Source: Polytrichum commune (Eukaryota; Streptophyta; Polytrichopsida; Polytrichales; Polytrichaceae). Taken from it: a DNA stretch of 64,000 nt. The stretch is taken from assembly GCA_950295325.1 (NCBI GenBank), contig OX485808.1, forward strand, positions 498,501 to 562,500, given 5' to 3'. Numbering within the stretch: the first letter of the stretch is position 1; every line of letters starts with the position of its first letter. The position numbers were made by a program, and so were the translations under genes. Shown here in pieces: positions 21,840-33,768 of this stretch. A model generated the notes under the pieces. The model was not told the origin of the DNA, ran no database searches, and saw only the letters and a program-made list of their open reading frames with translations.

Positions 21840-22005
21840 GGTAATTTATCAGAGGTAGTGCAAATGTTTGAATGAAACTAGGATTTAAGTATTTGGATTT
21901 ATACATGAATTTTGGACAATTCCAATTGCCAAAATATATGAGGAGCGTTTGGGCACATTGGTGAGGCCCGATGAGGTGGGCATAGCTACTTGTCCAACAC
22001 TAAAC

Positions 22006-22378
22006 TACACTAAAGATGATATTTAGTGTCACCAATTCTAATTGTCTTGCTCCATACTAATTGTCAAATGAGGTATAGTGTCAGCAACACTAAATGTACC
22101 AACATTATTTGTCATTCCTTGTGATTTTTTTGGGAGATTATAGGTTTACAATGTTGCATTTACTGCCACTTACCAAGTGATCTTTCAACCAAAGTTTAGT
22201 CATCCATGACAATATTTCATGACAAGTTGTTGACAAGAGAAGGTAGGGTTTCGGCCAACGGATGAGCTCATCCATCATCCATGACAATACTTGGTCACTC
22301 ATTCATAGCAAGTGTCATCAGAAAAGTTACCATAGTGACATAAATTACCATATGACACTAAATAACATATTTAGTGTA
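22006..22378. mobile_element. 373 bp TA-flanked MITE
   Basis: Termini TACACTAAA...TATTTAGTGTC and the inverted counterpart ending TATTTAGTGTA give about 25 bp of inverted repeat with two mismatches. A TA at each edge suits a Tc1/mariner-type insertion. A fragment of the same family is at 19353-19510, and an end fragment is near 12964. Confidence 0.7.
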
Positions 22379-22576
22379 CTTCTAACTCCTCTTATCTTTG
22401 ATACCTTAATCTTATCTTATCTTAGCTTGTTTGCTCCAAAAAGATAATCCGTTGTTAGTTAGCAAGATTATCGAGTAAAGAGATCTGTTAGTTAAAGATC
22501 ATCGAGTAGTTTACTAGATTGCCACTAATCCATTCTTATCCACTAGCTTTATCATAGCCTAGTTGAATTTATCTTT

Positions 22577-23820
22577 GGCGGACATTAAGTTCGCCCATAC
22601 GAACTATGGGGGGTGTTAGATCCAGGCGGGGGCAACCTCCAGGGAAATTTTTGAACCCGACCGAAAACTGCTGCCCGCCCCGTCCAACTTCGAAAAAAAT
22701 ATTGCCCTTGCATTCTTGAAGACCGCTTGACTACAAATCCCATATTGAGTGCACTTTGCCTTCAAGGTCTAAAATCCAATATATATGTGCACTTCCAATT
22801 AGTAAATAAGCAATTCATTGGGATTTCATTCTAGAAATGAAACCATCAATGAAGCACGTAATTAACTTGAAGGTCAAATAAAATTACAAAATCCTCATGA
22901 ACATTGAGGTTATAATTTTTAGGAGTTACCATTTGAAATTGTCTTTGTCATTCTAAAATAACACTTAGATTTAGTGTGTTGATTTAGTATGTATATTTTA
23001 TAATATTTTAGTAATTCCGTCTACTTTCACAAGTATTCATACACAATTAATTAATTATATTAATTACTAGAAAGAACTAAATAAATAAATAAACAACTGT
23101 AATTAATAATTAAATTAAATTAAATTAATGGAATTACTGGAATTAATTAATTCACTCATTTAATTACTGAAATGAATTACTGGAATGAATTGGTTCATTT
23201 AATTAATTATATTTAATTCCATTAATTAAAATTTATAATTAATTAGTCTTAATTAATTTGGTAAGCATACTTTTCTGATTTATTTGGGCTTAACTAGGAT
23301 TAATCAGAATTAATTAGACTTAATGACATTAAATCACACTTAATTGGTTTGAATGTGTATGAATACTTGTGAAAGTAGGCAGCGTTACTAAAATATTATA
23401 AAATATACATACTAAATCAACACACTAAATTTAAGTGTCATTTTAGAATGACAATGACAATTTCAAATGGTAAGTCATAAAAATTATAACCTCAATGTTG
23501 ATGAGGATTTTGTAATTTTATTTGACCTCCAAGTTAATTACGTGCTTCATTGATGGTTTCATTTCCGGAATGAAATCCCAATGAATTGCTTATTTACTAA
23601 TTGGAAGTTCACATATATATTGGATTTTAGACCTTGAAGGCGAAGTGCACTCAATATGGGATTTGTAGTCAAGTGGCCTTCAAGAATGCAAGGGCAATAT
23701 TTTTTCGAAGTTGGGCGGGGCGGGCAACAGTTTTCGATCGGGTTCATAAATTTCCCTGGAGGATGCCCCCGCCCGGATCTGACACCCCCCATAGTTCGTA
23801 TGGGCGAACTTAATGTCCGC
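22577..23820. mobile_element. 1.24 kb fold-back element with ~470 bp arms
   Basis: The left arm (22577 to about 23050) is the reverse complement of the right arm (about 23358-23820). The element starts GGCGGACATTAAG and ends CTTAATGTCCGCC. The 8-mer TTATCTTT lies immediately outside both ends (22569-22576 and 23821-23828). The ~310 bp centre is extremely AT-rich, built of ATTAATTA motifs. It has no coding capacity, so it must be mobilised in trans. Long arms are typical of fold-back and TIR-MULE elements, while an 8 bp TSD would fit hAT. A lone arm is at 14372-14852. Confidence 0.9.
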
Positions 23821-24539
23821 CTTATCTTTGAGGCTTTATTATAGTCTAGTTTCGTCTAAAGGTCGTAATAGTCTAGTGCCCATCAAGGAACTTAGATCTA
23901 GGAACATCGAAGAGGTGTTTTGAAGCCCATGTGTACTTTTGGTTTTCTTGTAATAAAGTAACCATTTCCTTTGGAGATGCGACATGGCTTTTCATACACA
24001 TTGGTTGACATGCACTAGATTGCAAAATTTACACAACTATGCTAGTTGGTGAACATGGACTATAAAACAATTCAAGTTGTCGTTGTTGTGGTGTTGCTTT
24101 TGTTGTTGGCGTATGATGTTTTTGTCCCCACATGTGCACATCCCTTTTTATTTTTGGACTAGTATTTTTTTAATATAATTAAATGTTAGTTTAAAAAAAG
24201 TATGTACATTGATTTATTTCAATAAATCAAGATGTGCTAAAATAAGTTTGGTATGTAGTAAACCATAATAGGTTTCTATTGCCTCAAATTTAGACACTAC
24301 CCCCAAAGCATGCACCACAAGTAGAAAAGAAATTATTTGTGTTGACTACAACCAATGAGATATTTACTAGGGGACCAACTCCAAACAAAAAGTCTCATTG
24401 AGTTAAAGGATTAGTCTAATGTATGTCCATTTTAATGATTTTAAGCCTAAGTTTACCAAAATGTCATTATTCTAGGATGAGGACTTAACTCACCCCTTCA
24501 TGAGATAAAATATATTTTGAGCTTAAACACAATAACATG

Positions 24540-25100
24540 AAGTTGAGACAATGCATGTTGCTCATTACTAGTCCACATCTATAACTTTCCTTTGGCATGC
24601 ATATTCTCAAGAGTGTGAGGTAACCTAGCACCACGTAATCTTCACATAGTTCAATTTAATTGCATGCACACTAGCTTGAAGGCTTGGCAGATGGAACCTT
24701 AGCATGCTTGCTTTAAGCCTATAAACATCAATCTTTTAGACATTACGTTCTCCAATATCTTTTGATTGGGTGTCATCTTATGGAACCAAATCAAATACTA
24801 AGGTTGACAAACTCGAAAACACTCGACCAATTGTCCTCGTATATAGGTGAACTTCAAAAATTCTTTGATGTTGATCATTCTCTTGTAGTTGCATGCTTTA
24901 TGAATGCAATCAACAAGCAAGTCTATACCAAGAAACATCTTTGGATAGACTACTTTTGATGATGAATCAAAACTTGATCCCAATCTAAAAAATATTGGAT
25001 GCTCATCATCTTTGCTAATTTGGTTCAAATCTAGTCTCCATGTCTTTCCACTTCGAGGGATCGGGGCCAATCTCGGCACCTACAACCTTCAATGCAAGTT
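24540..25100 (-). pseudogene. Degenerate NLR remnant, NB-ARC/early LRR part
   Basis: The 25079-24798 minus frame contains RLGSSFDSSSKVVYPKMFLGIDLLVDCIH. Its SFDS and MFLxI spacing resembles the ARC region of plant NLRs (compare LRISFDDLTQEEKNLFLDLC in the intact gene at 1943-5938). Shifted frames downstream carry KASMLRFHLPSLQASVHAIKL-like sequence. The same strand holds the LRR remnant at 20119-21300. The two could be one gene later split by the fold-back element and MITEs. This is by-eye similarity. Confidence 0.4.
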
Positions 25101-25953
25101 AGTGGATTCTCCACCCTCATCTACAAATCACCACAATTGTCAATGCCATCATCTTGTAAAACCTCTTACTTGGCTGACATGAGTACCAAAGAACTTTCAC
25201 CTTGGATTCGTTCTCTACATATTATTGACAAATAGTTTTGTTATTAAGAAAACCCAAGTGAACAAGGTGCTACTCATGTAAGGCTTTGCCCGATGGATTA
25301 ATTTATGACATAATTCTTGACCTCTCCTCGTCCATAGCTCTCCCCATGCCTCATCTTAAAAGCGGGAGTCGACTTAGATTGTAAATAGCTCTATCTAGTT
25401 TCTTACATGGATGTCTAGTCAACCAAAGTTAACTCAATTTCGTGCACATTGAATCCATGTATCACCTCACATGGAGATGAAGGTTTGCGTCATCACTCTC
25501 AAAGACTCTCACAAGACATTCATCCACAAGACAAACCATCAAGGGACAAACTTATAGGCATAAATCTAAACAACAATTACAACTCAACCAAAAAAATAAA
25601 AAATAAAAAATACATCTCTCAGGGCTAGCAACTAGGGTATCTCCTCCACCTGCAAAACCTTGTCAAACAATCCCACCCATTACCTCATAAAACTACCATG
25701 CTAAATTTGGCACATGGTTTTGACACGATCTATATAGGGAGCTTCCACGTGTGACCTTGGAAGCAATTTCTTGGCCTAATTCCCACCAAAGCAAGCCCAT
25801 TGTTTATCTCCGAGTCCACAAGAAGCTACATCTAATGTATTGCACGCTCGTGCATAGTTCACATGGAGCATCATATGAGTTTGCATGGACAATAGAAGAG
25901 ATTGATGTAGTTTGCGTCGCTAAATAGTGTGCACCCACAGTACACGGATGATC
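25101..25953. other. Intergenic, possibly 5' part of the NLR relic
   Basis: No frame is clearly coding. An AAAAATAAAAAAT run lies near 25590. No element termini found. Confidence 0.3.
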
Positions 25954-26128
25954 GCAATTAGTGTGTGTTACTATTCGGAGTTACGCAGTGCTATAACCAC
26001 TTAAAGAGAACGTGATATTGTACCAAGCAAAGTCGTTTATGTTCTATAAGGTCGGAACAACCTCTTGAACTTCTCAATAAGACATTACTACATTGTATAG
26101 CTTCGAATAGTAACACATGCTAATTTGG
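25954..26128. mobile_element. ~175 bp MITE related to 17720-17911
   Basis: Ends CAATTAGTGTGTGTTACTAT and ATAGTAACACATGCTAATTT pair with few mismatches. Flanks GATGATCG and GATAATCG differ at one base and may be an 8 bp target duplication. Confidence 0.5.
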
Positions 26129-27833
26129 GATAATCGGTGTAATGTCTCCCATGTTTTTAGCATGGGTCCCTTATTATTGGTGTGGCCCCCAATATTTACC
26201 ACAATCAATATAGTTGATGGTCACCTAGTGGAGATTGCATTGACGGTAAGGTGGTGAGTCAACCACTTGGATCAACCAATGCATAATCACAAAGACTGAT
26301 TTGTGGTAGCCGGGGCGAAGAGGCTCTTCATTCATGCTTGCTCTGGAAGGAATTGAATGCTTGTATCTAGTTGTATGTATTATAGCCATGTAGATTGAAG
26401 ATGAAAGCGTTGGGGACCTCTTATAATTTTTTAGTTCGTTTGACACCAAAAACAAACATCAAAGAACCCACATTAATCTAGTGAAATGACGTTGGAATGA
26501 TTCGCCAACAAACTTGTAGGGCTTTATTGGACAGTGCCTAACACGATTGCTATGAATCTTAACCTTTGACATGGCTAGTATCAAACATTAATGCAACAAT
26601 ACTAATATCGGTCTTTAGTTTCACGTGGCCTACTTTGGTGGATTTGAAATGAAGATAAGAATATTCAATTTATTCTAAAAAGTAGTATTCGACAAGATTC
26701 AGAATCACCATGGCCATTTCCCCCATTAAAACCATTCTTAAATGTTACTTTTTCTTAATATAGAATTTATATGATATGTTCAAACGATATTTGGTTCCAC
26801 AAAACGCAACCAAGGAGTTGAGTAATGTTATGCAATATTCCTGCAACAACATGCACAAATATAAAAAATAATTTCCTGGTAGTAGAGTTATTTACAAAGT
26901 AAATGAGAGTAAAACATGGGTTTAGTCCCAAACCTTAAGTTTATGAGAATTAAAGCAAAGTCACCCAAGTTTTTCTAATGCTTGAAATGTCATGTACGCA
27001 AAAATGACATCGGGCTATTGAGAATTGGCTTTCTAGCTTTATCCTACTAGGATGGGTGGGCCAAGGTAGCCTTGCATAGCACGATCCGGGATATAGGACG
27101 AAGCCCACTTCATTAATGATAGCATGTTAATTTATATGGTAGGATTCTTCAATATAATATGCAAAGATCATGATGATCATGTCAATTTTATTATGATTAT
27201 ATTTTCATTAAAGATTATTTGCTTATATGAATTAAGATACATTGATTTTATTCATCGTAGTTTAATATCATAACACACATACAACATTGAGGATTCATAT
27301 TGTCATATAACATCTAGATATATGGAAAGTCCATCATCAAATCTGCCTATAGATTCAAGATAGCCAAAATTGCAATTCTTTGAGAAGTAGAGGACAAATG
27401 TTTGGACCCCCCCCCCCCCCCCGCAAAAAAAAAATCCTCTCCTCCACAAAGAAGGGTGAATTAATTTCTTTGGAGAACAAGAATTGGCGGCAATCACAAT
27501 TGTAGCACAGGTTGAGGTTTGAGGAGGTTGAGCTGACCACCGAGTCTCTATTATGGAACTAGAAATTGACATTCATTTGAGCTATTTGTGTGTGTGTGAA
27601 AATATGATGATATGGGATTGGGATTGTCATATTTTACACTAGTTTTCTTCAAGGTGGAATATTCATGTTATTCAAATCTTGCCTAAGTCTTTTCATATAC
27701 TTTGAATTAATTTACGTTTTCTAAAACTTAAGATACAAAGGGAAATAAATCTACTCATGTAACGCTCAAATGGATGAAATTGATCATAGGCACATTCCAA
27801 CTTGCACATGTTGCTAGAATGTTTTTAACAAGT
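26129..27833. other. Intergenic with a C16 homopolymer
   Basis: The only notable structure is a run of 16 C at 27407-27422 followed by GC and ten A. Short ORFs are unconvincing. Confidence 0.5.
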
Positions 27834-28437
27834 GGTGCAAGCATGGTAAAGTGGACAACTCTTGATCCTTGCTCAGGTTTAAATGAAAGTGATCCAAAAC
27901 TATATACTAACTTTGAATTTCATGATAGAAATTCATAAACATTTAGAAACATATGAATCTACAAAGCCAAGCAATTTATGCTCATAATTTATTTTCAGTA
28001 AACATATATGTATTTTAGTAGACGGTGGAAGTGGTGAAAAAGTGGGTGACATTGAAAGATAATTGTCAAAAACTTGTTCAAAATATAATTACATTACATT
28101 AAATTGATGAATCTTTGAAAAAAAATTACGATGACCTCAATTTTATAATGAATTCAAGGAATTTGAAAAAAAAATCCAAGTTCAAAATATTTAAGGTCAT
28201 GAAGTTTATGCTCAAAACTATATTTAGTCAGTTGCTTTTATGCATCACTTTTGATGATAAGTTTTGAAGATCTCATATTGATATTCTATATTTCAATACC
28301 TAACTTAACAATAGAGGTCATTATGAAAAAAATAAATTTAAACAACATTTTGCTACTACGTATAGGCATTTGACCAAGAAAATCATGGCTTTTGTATACT
28401 GGAGCATGTTTTTGGTCCACTTTACTATGCTTGCACC
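27834..28437. mobile_element. Candidate 604 bp MITE
   Basis: GGTGCAAGCATGGTAAAGTG at the left edge is mirrored by the complement ending CTATGCTTGCACC at the right, 23 bp with one mismatch. The interior is AT-rich and non-coding. No target duplication could be found, so the boundaries are provisional. Confidence 0.5.
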
Positions 28438-28913
28438 CTCATAGATAATTGTCTACCATATAACATAAACATCTAATACACACTTCAAGGAATGGGAAAT
28501 AACTAATTTCAATGAACATATATCATTCTCTTTAGTGTGGGTTTAATATTATATGAGACATTTTCATAAATCTAGCTAGTATCTTGCATTAATGTGGTGC
28601 ACATTGCACATTATAGTGATACACCACAATATTCCACATAAATAAATACATAAATAATTGTAATGTGTACGGAATATCACATTTCACATTGTAACATACG
28701 TTTTGTTGTAAATTTTCTGATGTAACATGAGTTTTGTTGGGTAAGTCTAGTTGGTAGAAGTTGGAGATCATGAAAAACAAACCAAATAACACCCACATAC
28801 CTTATGCTCCACCCAATCATAGTAAGGTATCTTGGTGAATCACATACTCGCAACCAACCATGTGAGAACCTAGAGGCTTTGCCCTTGGGGGAGATAGGTG
28901 TTGATAGACTTGT
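28438..28913. other. Intergenic
   Basis: AT-rich, short ORFs only. It ends at the CTTGT target duplication of the next LTR. Confidence 0.4.
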
Positions 28914-30588
28914 TGTGAGCCCAAAATGTGGGCCACATGACCTAGTAATCATAAAAATCATAAAAATATGGAAGTTGTGGGTTGTTTGGGATAAAAGGGA
29001 ACAAGAGCTTAGAATTAGTTAAAAGGGTGGAGTTGTGGGTCGAGTGGGATTTGATTGGGTTACTTACGGAAGCCGAGTTATTAACGGAATAAAAAATAAA
29101 CAAAAGAAGTTGGTTGGGTAAACGGAATACCCAATGATTGCAGGGCTGGGAAGGTGTTTAGGCCGAAGTAATTTCTGTTTTAGAATACATTGTTTTAGTT
29201 TTCTCTTTTTAGAAATTGCCAGCAAGGAAGGGGGGAAGCCCCCTCCAGAAAAGAAGAATCCGGTGAACACAGGGACCGAGCATTGAGTTCAGGAGGGGCT
29301 TATCCACGGGGAGGAAGAAGGAAACAGGGGCCTACCGAATTCCTCCTCAGCAGTAGGGGAAGGCGTTAGAATGCAGGAGATGTTTTCGTGAAGGGGGATG
29401 ATGCGACTGCCAGGAAGAACAGGATGTTCTTCCTCGAGGACGGATGCGCTGGTGGTGGTGGGTGGCAGGCTTGCTTAGAAGGCGAGTGCGGATCAATGCT
29501 CAATGAACTGCAAAGGCGGCAGTCAAGGGAGGAGATCAGGTGGAGTTCAAAGATGCAGAAAGGGTGAGTTACCTGTAATCGACCCAGCCACATTCTCCTC
29601 CAATGCTGCCTAACAGGCTGTGCAATCCACAACTGCAGCTCGATTAGTAGGGCGCTGGGATTAGGGTGATTGGACAGCGGAATTCATGAGGACGGTGGTC
29701 GAATGCGGGAGAAAAATGTGAAAGTTGGGTTGCACTAGGTGGAGAGTGCTGGGCAGCGATGGATGAGAGCAGAGGGAAAGGGAAGCACGGAGCGTCGGTG
29801 AGCTGGGCACCGAATTCTTACCCACAAGAACACCCACATTCATACCAGTGTTGTGCAATTTGAGAGCAGGGGGTGGAAAAGGACTTCCCCATGATTGAGA
29901 TCAAGTTGAATGTAGCGGCATGATGGGGAGCTGGAACTGATCAGAAGGGAGGATAGGGTGGCTGCCTCTGGATACCGTGCTGCTCTCAGCTGCGGGGATC
30001 GAGGGAGTGAACCTAACTGAGGAGTGCTGCCTATTCCTTAGTGGTGCCACTCAAGGGGAAGATGGGCTCGGCCCAGAGACCGAACTGAGGCTACAGAGGC
30101 TGGCTGCTGCCCTCAAAACAGACCATAGGTTGGGGTTAACGACAGTTAGGATTTCTGGCCAGTAGGGTATAGTTAGTGTGTGTGAGATTTATTAGCAGCT
30201 GGTAGGAAGTTGGTTCCATTTTTAGGGGCTTAGGACTCTCAATTCCCATGCACCCTTTAGCATTGCAATATCTCAATGGGGAGGATCAAAGGGGGTTAGG
30301 GTAGTGATTGAGAATTAGGTCTCTTCTACAAGCATTGGTGAATGGTAATGTATGGCACTTCCTTCATTATTAAGCGCATGAGTGCATTGATTTCATTTGT
30401 TAATACACCAACCAAGATGGTTGGGAGGATTGCACGGGTTGATTCGAACATGTGAGCGGTAGGCTACACTTGAACGATGACATTAAAGGGGTGAAGGTTG
30501 AAGTTACATGTTGATTGCGTTAAGAGCGTGTGGGCCATGAATTCTCACCTGGACTACGACGCATAAGGGTGGGAGTTTGTGGCTGACA
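28914..30588 (+). mobile_element. Solo LTR, family 1 (copy b), 1.68 kb
   Basis: It starts TGTGAGCCCAAAATG and ends TTTGTGGCTGACA, with perfect 5 bp target duplications CTTGT at 28909-28913 and 30589-30593. The start matches the LTRs at 7-1183 and 36647-38259 (read in reverse). The segment near 29400-30100 is GC-rich and gives ORFs on both strands without known domains. No gag or pol is present. Confidence 0.9.
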
Positions 30589-30593
30589 CTTGT

Positions 30594-31479
30594 CCAATGC
30601 CTATTCAAGTTCTTCACCTTCACGAAAAAGGCAATCGTCTTTGAGGACCATGTAATTCTCATAACGCCTATTTCAAGATTCCATATAGACTTAGACAAAC
30701 TAAAAAATTGAAGCAATGCCATAATTCACGTTGGTGACAATATTAGAATCATTGTTATTTCTTTATTTCATTCTTTATTTGTTTGACACAAGAGTTAAAT
30801 AAGAAGAAGAAGGGGGGACAAGTACGGTGGGAAATGATTGAAGCACTTTGCTCCAACCATGATGCGATTGACTTGTGTGGCACAGAGAGATATGAAGGTC
30901 TTGTATGCTCATGGCTAAAAAAATGCCTTTCTTGGTGGATTCTCACATGTCTTGTGGATGACTTGAAGCATGTCAACTTTAACAAATGGTCACCTTAGCC
31001 CTGACGCGTAGTGAAAAGTGATCAAGGTAAGGAAGAACGGGCTCCCATTCACGTTGGTGCAAAATAAAAGCAGTGACGGTATTTTTAGTTTATTTTATGG
31101 TCACCTTATTTCTCGTATATATCATCATGGATTTGAAGGATCGCAACGGCTTGTTGAAGGTGTAGGTGATTTCTATTGTTGAGGATGTTGTGGGGATATG
31201 GTTGTTCGAGTTTGAGCCCTTCAAAACTAACAGGAGATCAATGATGGCATGGATTTGATTCATGGAGGTCACAAAAAAACAAAATGTTTAGAAGTTTAGT
31301 AATATGGGTAGAAATGGGAGAAGATTGATAACATATTCATATAATTATCATAGAATACCATCAAAATTGAAGTAATATGTAGTTACTATATGTATCAAGG
31401 GGTATGGTTTTTTGGATGGGACGTTCTTATAGACTAGGATACGGTGCAATGATGGTGCGTGGATATGAGGGCTAGGTAT
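30594..31479. other. Intergenic, no gene called
   Basis: Short basic ORF near 30783-30998 (MIEALCSNHDAIDLCGTERYE) has no recognised relatives. Nothing else seen. Confidence 0.4.
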
Positions 31480-31487
31480 GGATTATG

Positions 31488-32023
31488 CCCGGGTACGCAA
31501 CTCCCATATCATACGCAGGGGGCATCGTACTTAAAACGGCTTAGAGGACGGCTTTTGTAAAAATTATATCAAATTAAAATTGATCAAAAATTTGGGTGAA
31601 GACCAAATTAAATAAAATGAGATGAAAAAATAGTTGGGTAAAGACCAAATAAAATAAAAATAAATAAATAAATTGGGTTGCATATTTATTAAGCCTCCCA
31701 TTAAAATTATAAGCCACGAATAGTTGCCTCCCATTAAAATTATAAGTCATTCACGATGTTAAAATTTTATTAAAAAGTCCAAACAATTGGGTAGTTTGAC
31801 CTATGGTACCTGTATTAAAAAATATATATAATTAGGTTTTTAATGCAATTATATGCTTCAAAATATATTCATTTCCTATATATAATTACATTTTTGGATT
31901 CCTTTTTAGAAGGGCTACAAGGGTTTCCTACATTAAAACAAATTGTATCACTCAATATTGGACTAAAACGCATTATAAGTGATTATAATCAGGACCATAT
32001 AATATGGGAGTTGCGTACCCGGG
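31488..32023 (+). mobile_element. 536 bp hAT-like MITE, copy A, with 8 bp TSD
   Basis: Inverted ends CCCGGGTACGCAACTCCCAT and ATGGGAGTTGCGTACCCGGG are perfect over at least 22 bp. Identical 8-mers GGATTATG flank it (31480-31487, 32024-32031). It is non-coding and AT-rich. The same element lies inverted at 40196-40741. Confidence 0.92.
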
Positions 32024-32205
32024 GGATTATGATGCAAATGTTGGATTTGAAAGATGGTAGTGAATAACTCAATAAATTTTGCCTATACTCTTCGTGAATG
32101 ACATATGGTCTACTCATACATGTTGTGTGTGTGAAGTTAAAAAATAGAGTGCAAATATATACAAGACCAACAAGATGTCCATTGAGGAGAAAGTGAGAGA
32201 GGCTT

Positions 32206-32856
32206 TGCAACCTCCTTGCAACTCCCAATTCCATAACAATAAAAGGCACGTGAATAGAATATGACATTAGTCAAAGGCACCACGGGCCTTCGCTTGGTGG
32301 TTAGGGCTCATGGCCCCCAATGAGGAGGTTGTGGGTTCTATTCCCCATACCGGCGTGGTGCTCACCACCTTAGTCCACCCAACTATGGTGGGGGGTCCTT
32401 TGGACCTTGTTGTATGGGTACCTCAAAGCCCTTTGGGGGGATCCATGTCCGGTATCTTCAAGGCACTAGTGGCTAGCTAGGAACTAGTATAGTGTGTCAC
32501 TATAGTGTCCATCCTCGAAAGGGGAGAGTAGTATTGTCCCAATGTCCCCTTGTCCAGTGGGCATCGGGTCATTGGCATTACGAACGGACACTTTATTCAC
32601 GCCGGCCCCTTGCTTGAAAGGGGTTGGAGTTTCTATCTATCTGACATTAGTCAATAAGTTTAGGTAGTTTCTCGCATCATGTTGACATTGTTGCTTTGTA
32701 TGGCAAAAAGCTACAAGATTCTCAAGAAATACTCCCTTCGATTCCATGACCCACCAAAGTAGCTAAGCTTGTTGATTAATGTTATGAGTGGAGATCAGAT
32801 GTACCTACATCTTTAACACCTATCGATGTGGCCCACTTTACTTTTGACATACCACA
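32206..32856. repeat. ~280 bp repeat C (interrupted by a SINE)
   Basis: Without the SINE, it aligns in direct orientation with 41447-41725, from GCAACCTCC to TTGACATA(C/G)CACAATAAT. It holds the outer arms of a small palindromic element best seen at 41507-41643. Confidence 0.8.
32275..32641 (+). mobile_element. tRNA-derived SINE, copy 1, with 13 bp TSD
   Basis: The head carries an A-box-like GCTTGGTGGTTAGGGC and a B-box-like GGGTTCTATTCCC with tRNA-like spacing. The tail is TATCTATCT rather than poly-A. The 13 bp TGACATTAGTCAA occurs on both sides (32262-32274 and 32642-32654). The paralogous repeat at 41447-41725 has an unoccupied site ATATTAGTCAACAAG. A second copy in the opposite orientation is at 55207-55584. 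Confidence 0.92.
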
Positions 32857-33768
32857 ATAATGTCTTCATTTCCGACTCCAATATACGATCGTCTGCATGC
32901 TCTTTGTTTTTTGCACCTTCATCATCCTCCATCTCCATTGTTGATATTGTATAAAAATCCAATGTCTTTACAGTTTTTTTTATCGTACTCAAAAGATATT
33001 TTCCCCTTCCCTACTTGCATTTTTCTTTCCTATACTCAGTCTGAACCTCTCTTTCTCAGATATAAAATACAAAGTTTTCCTACGCCTTCTCTTCCGCCTC
33101 ACTGGTGTTCCCTCTACATCCTCCACCATCGTTGGTGTCTATGATATGCCCTCTACCACTCCACTTTCATACATTCTTCTAGTGTTTATATCTCACATAC
33201 ACTGGCGCGTGTACGATCATCCGTGTTGCAATTGGCGTCCAATGACTGAGTTATATCAACACATCTTTTAATCTATTTTTATTTTTAGTATATCTGCCAA
33301 ATTTATCTGATATCCCAACCTTCCACGTCCACTTTGTTTTATTTATAATGGCCAATTATTTACTTTTCCGGCCAAATTCAATTGTTCCCGCATCTACATC
33401 CAGCCTACACAGTCACATTTTAAAAGTCTTCCAACTTGTTTATTATTTGACGCCGTTTTCTTCATGATATCCGTACCCGCATTTATCTCATGTCGTAATC
33501 TTATATTACACAACTCCTTTGTGGGTTCAAATATCCTATGGCTTACTTTCTAAAGTAGATATTATATTTAGGATTTGGTTTAGGATTCTATGCCTTATTT
33601 GCAAATATTCTCTGAATACTGTTATGATCTGTCTCCTTCTGTATTATTGGATACTATGGTATCATATGTTTTTATTTCCATCTATTATTATATTGTACAT
33701 CACTCAATATAAAAACGACATTAAACCAATATTATTGTGATGTGTTGTTCATCTGTTCTTTGTTGTCC
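32857..33768. other. AT-rich region upstream of the MULE-like relic
   Basis: No coding frame of note. It probably includes the 5' flank of the transposase-like gene. I could not find long terminal inverted repeats delimiting that element. Confidence 0.3.

Noticed and set aside
32275..32360. A tRNA gene
   Set aside because: A- and B-box-like sequences are present but no cloverleaf with acceptor stem closes. It is the head of a SINE with target duplications.
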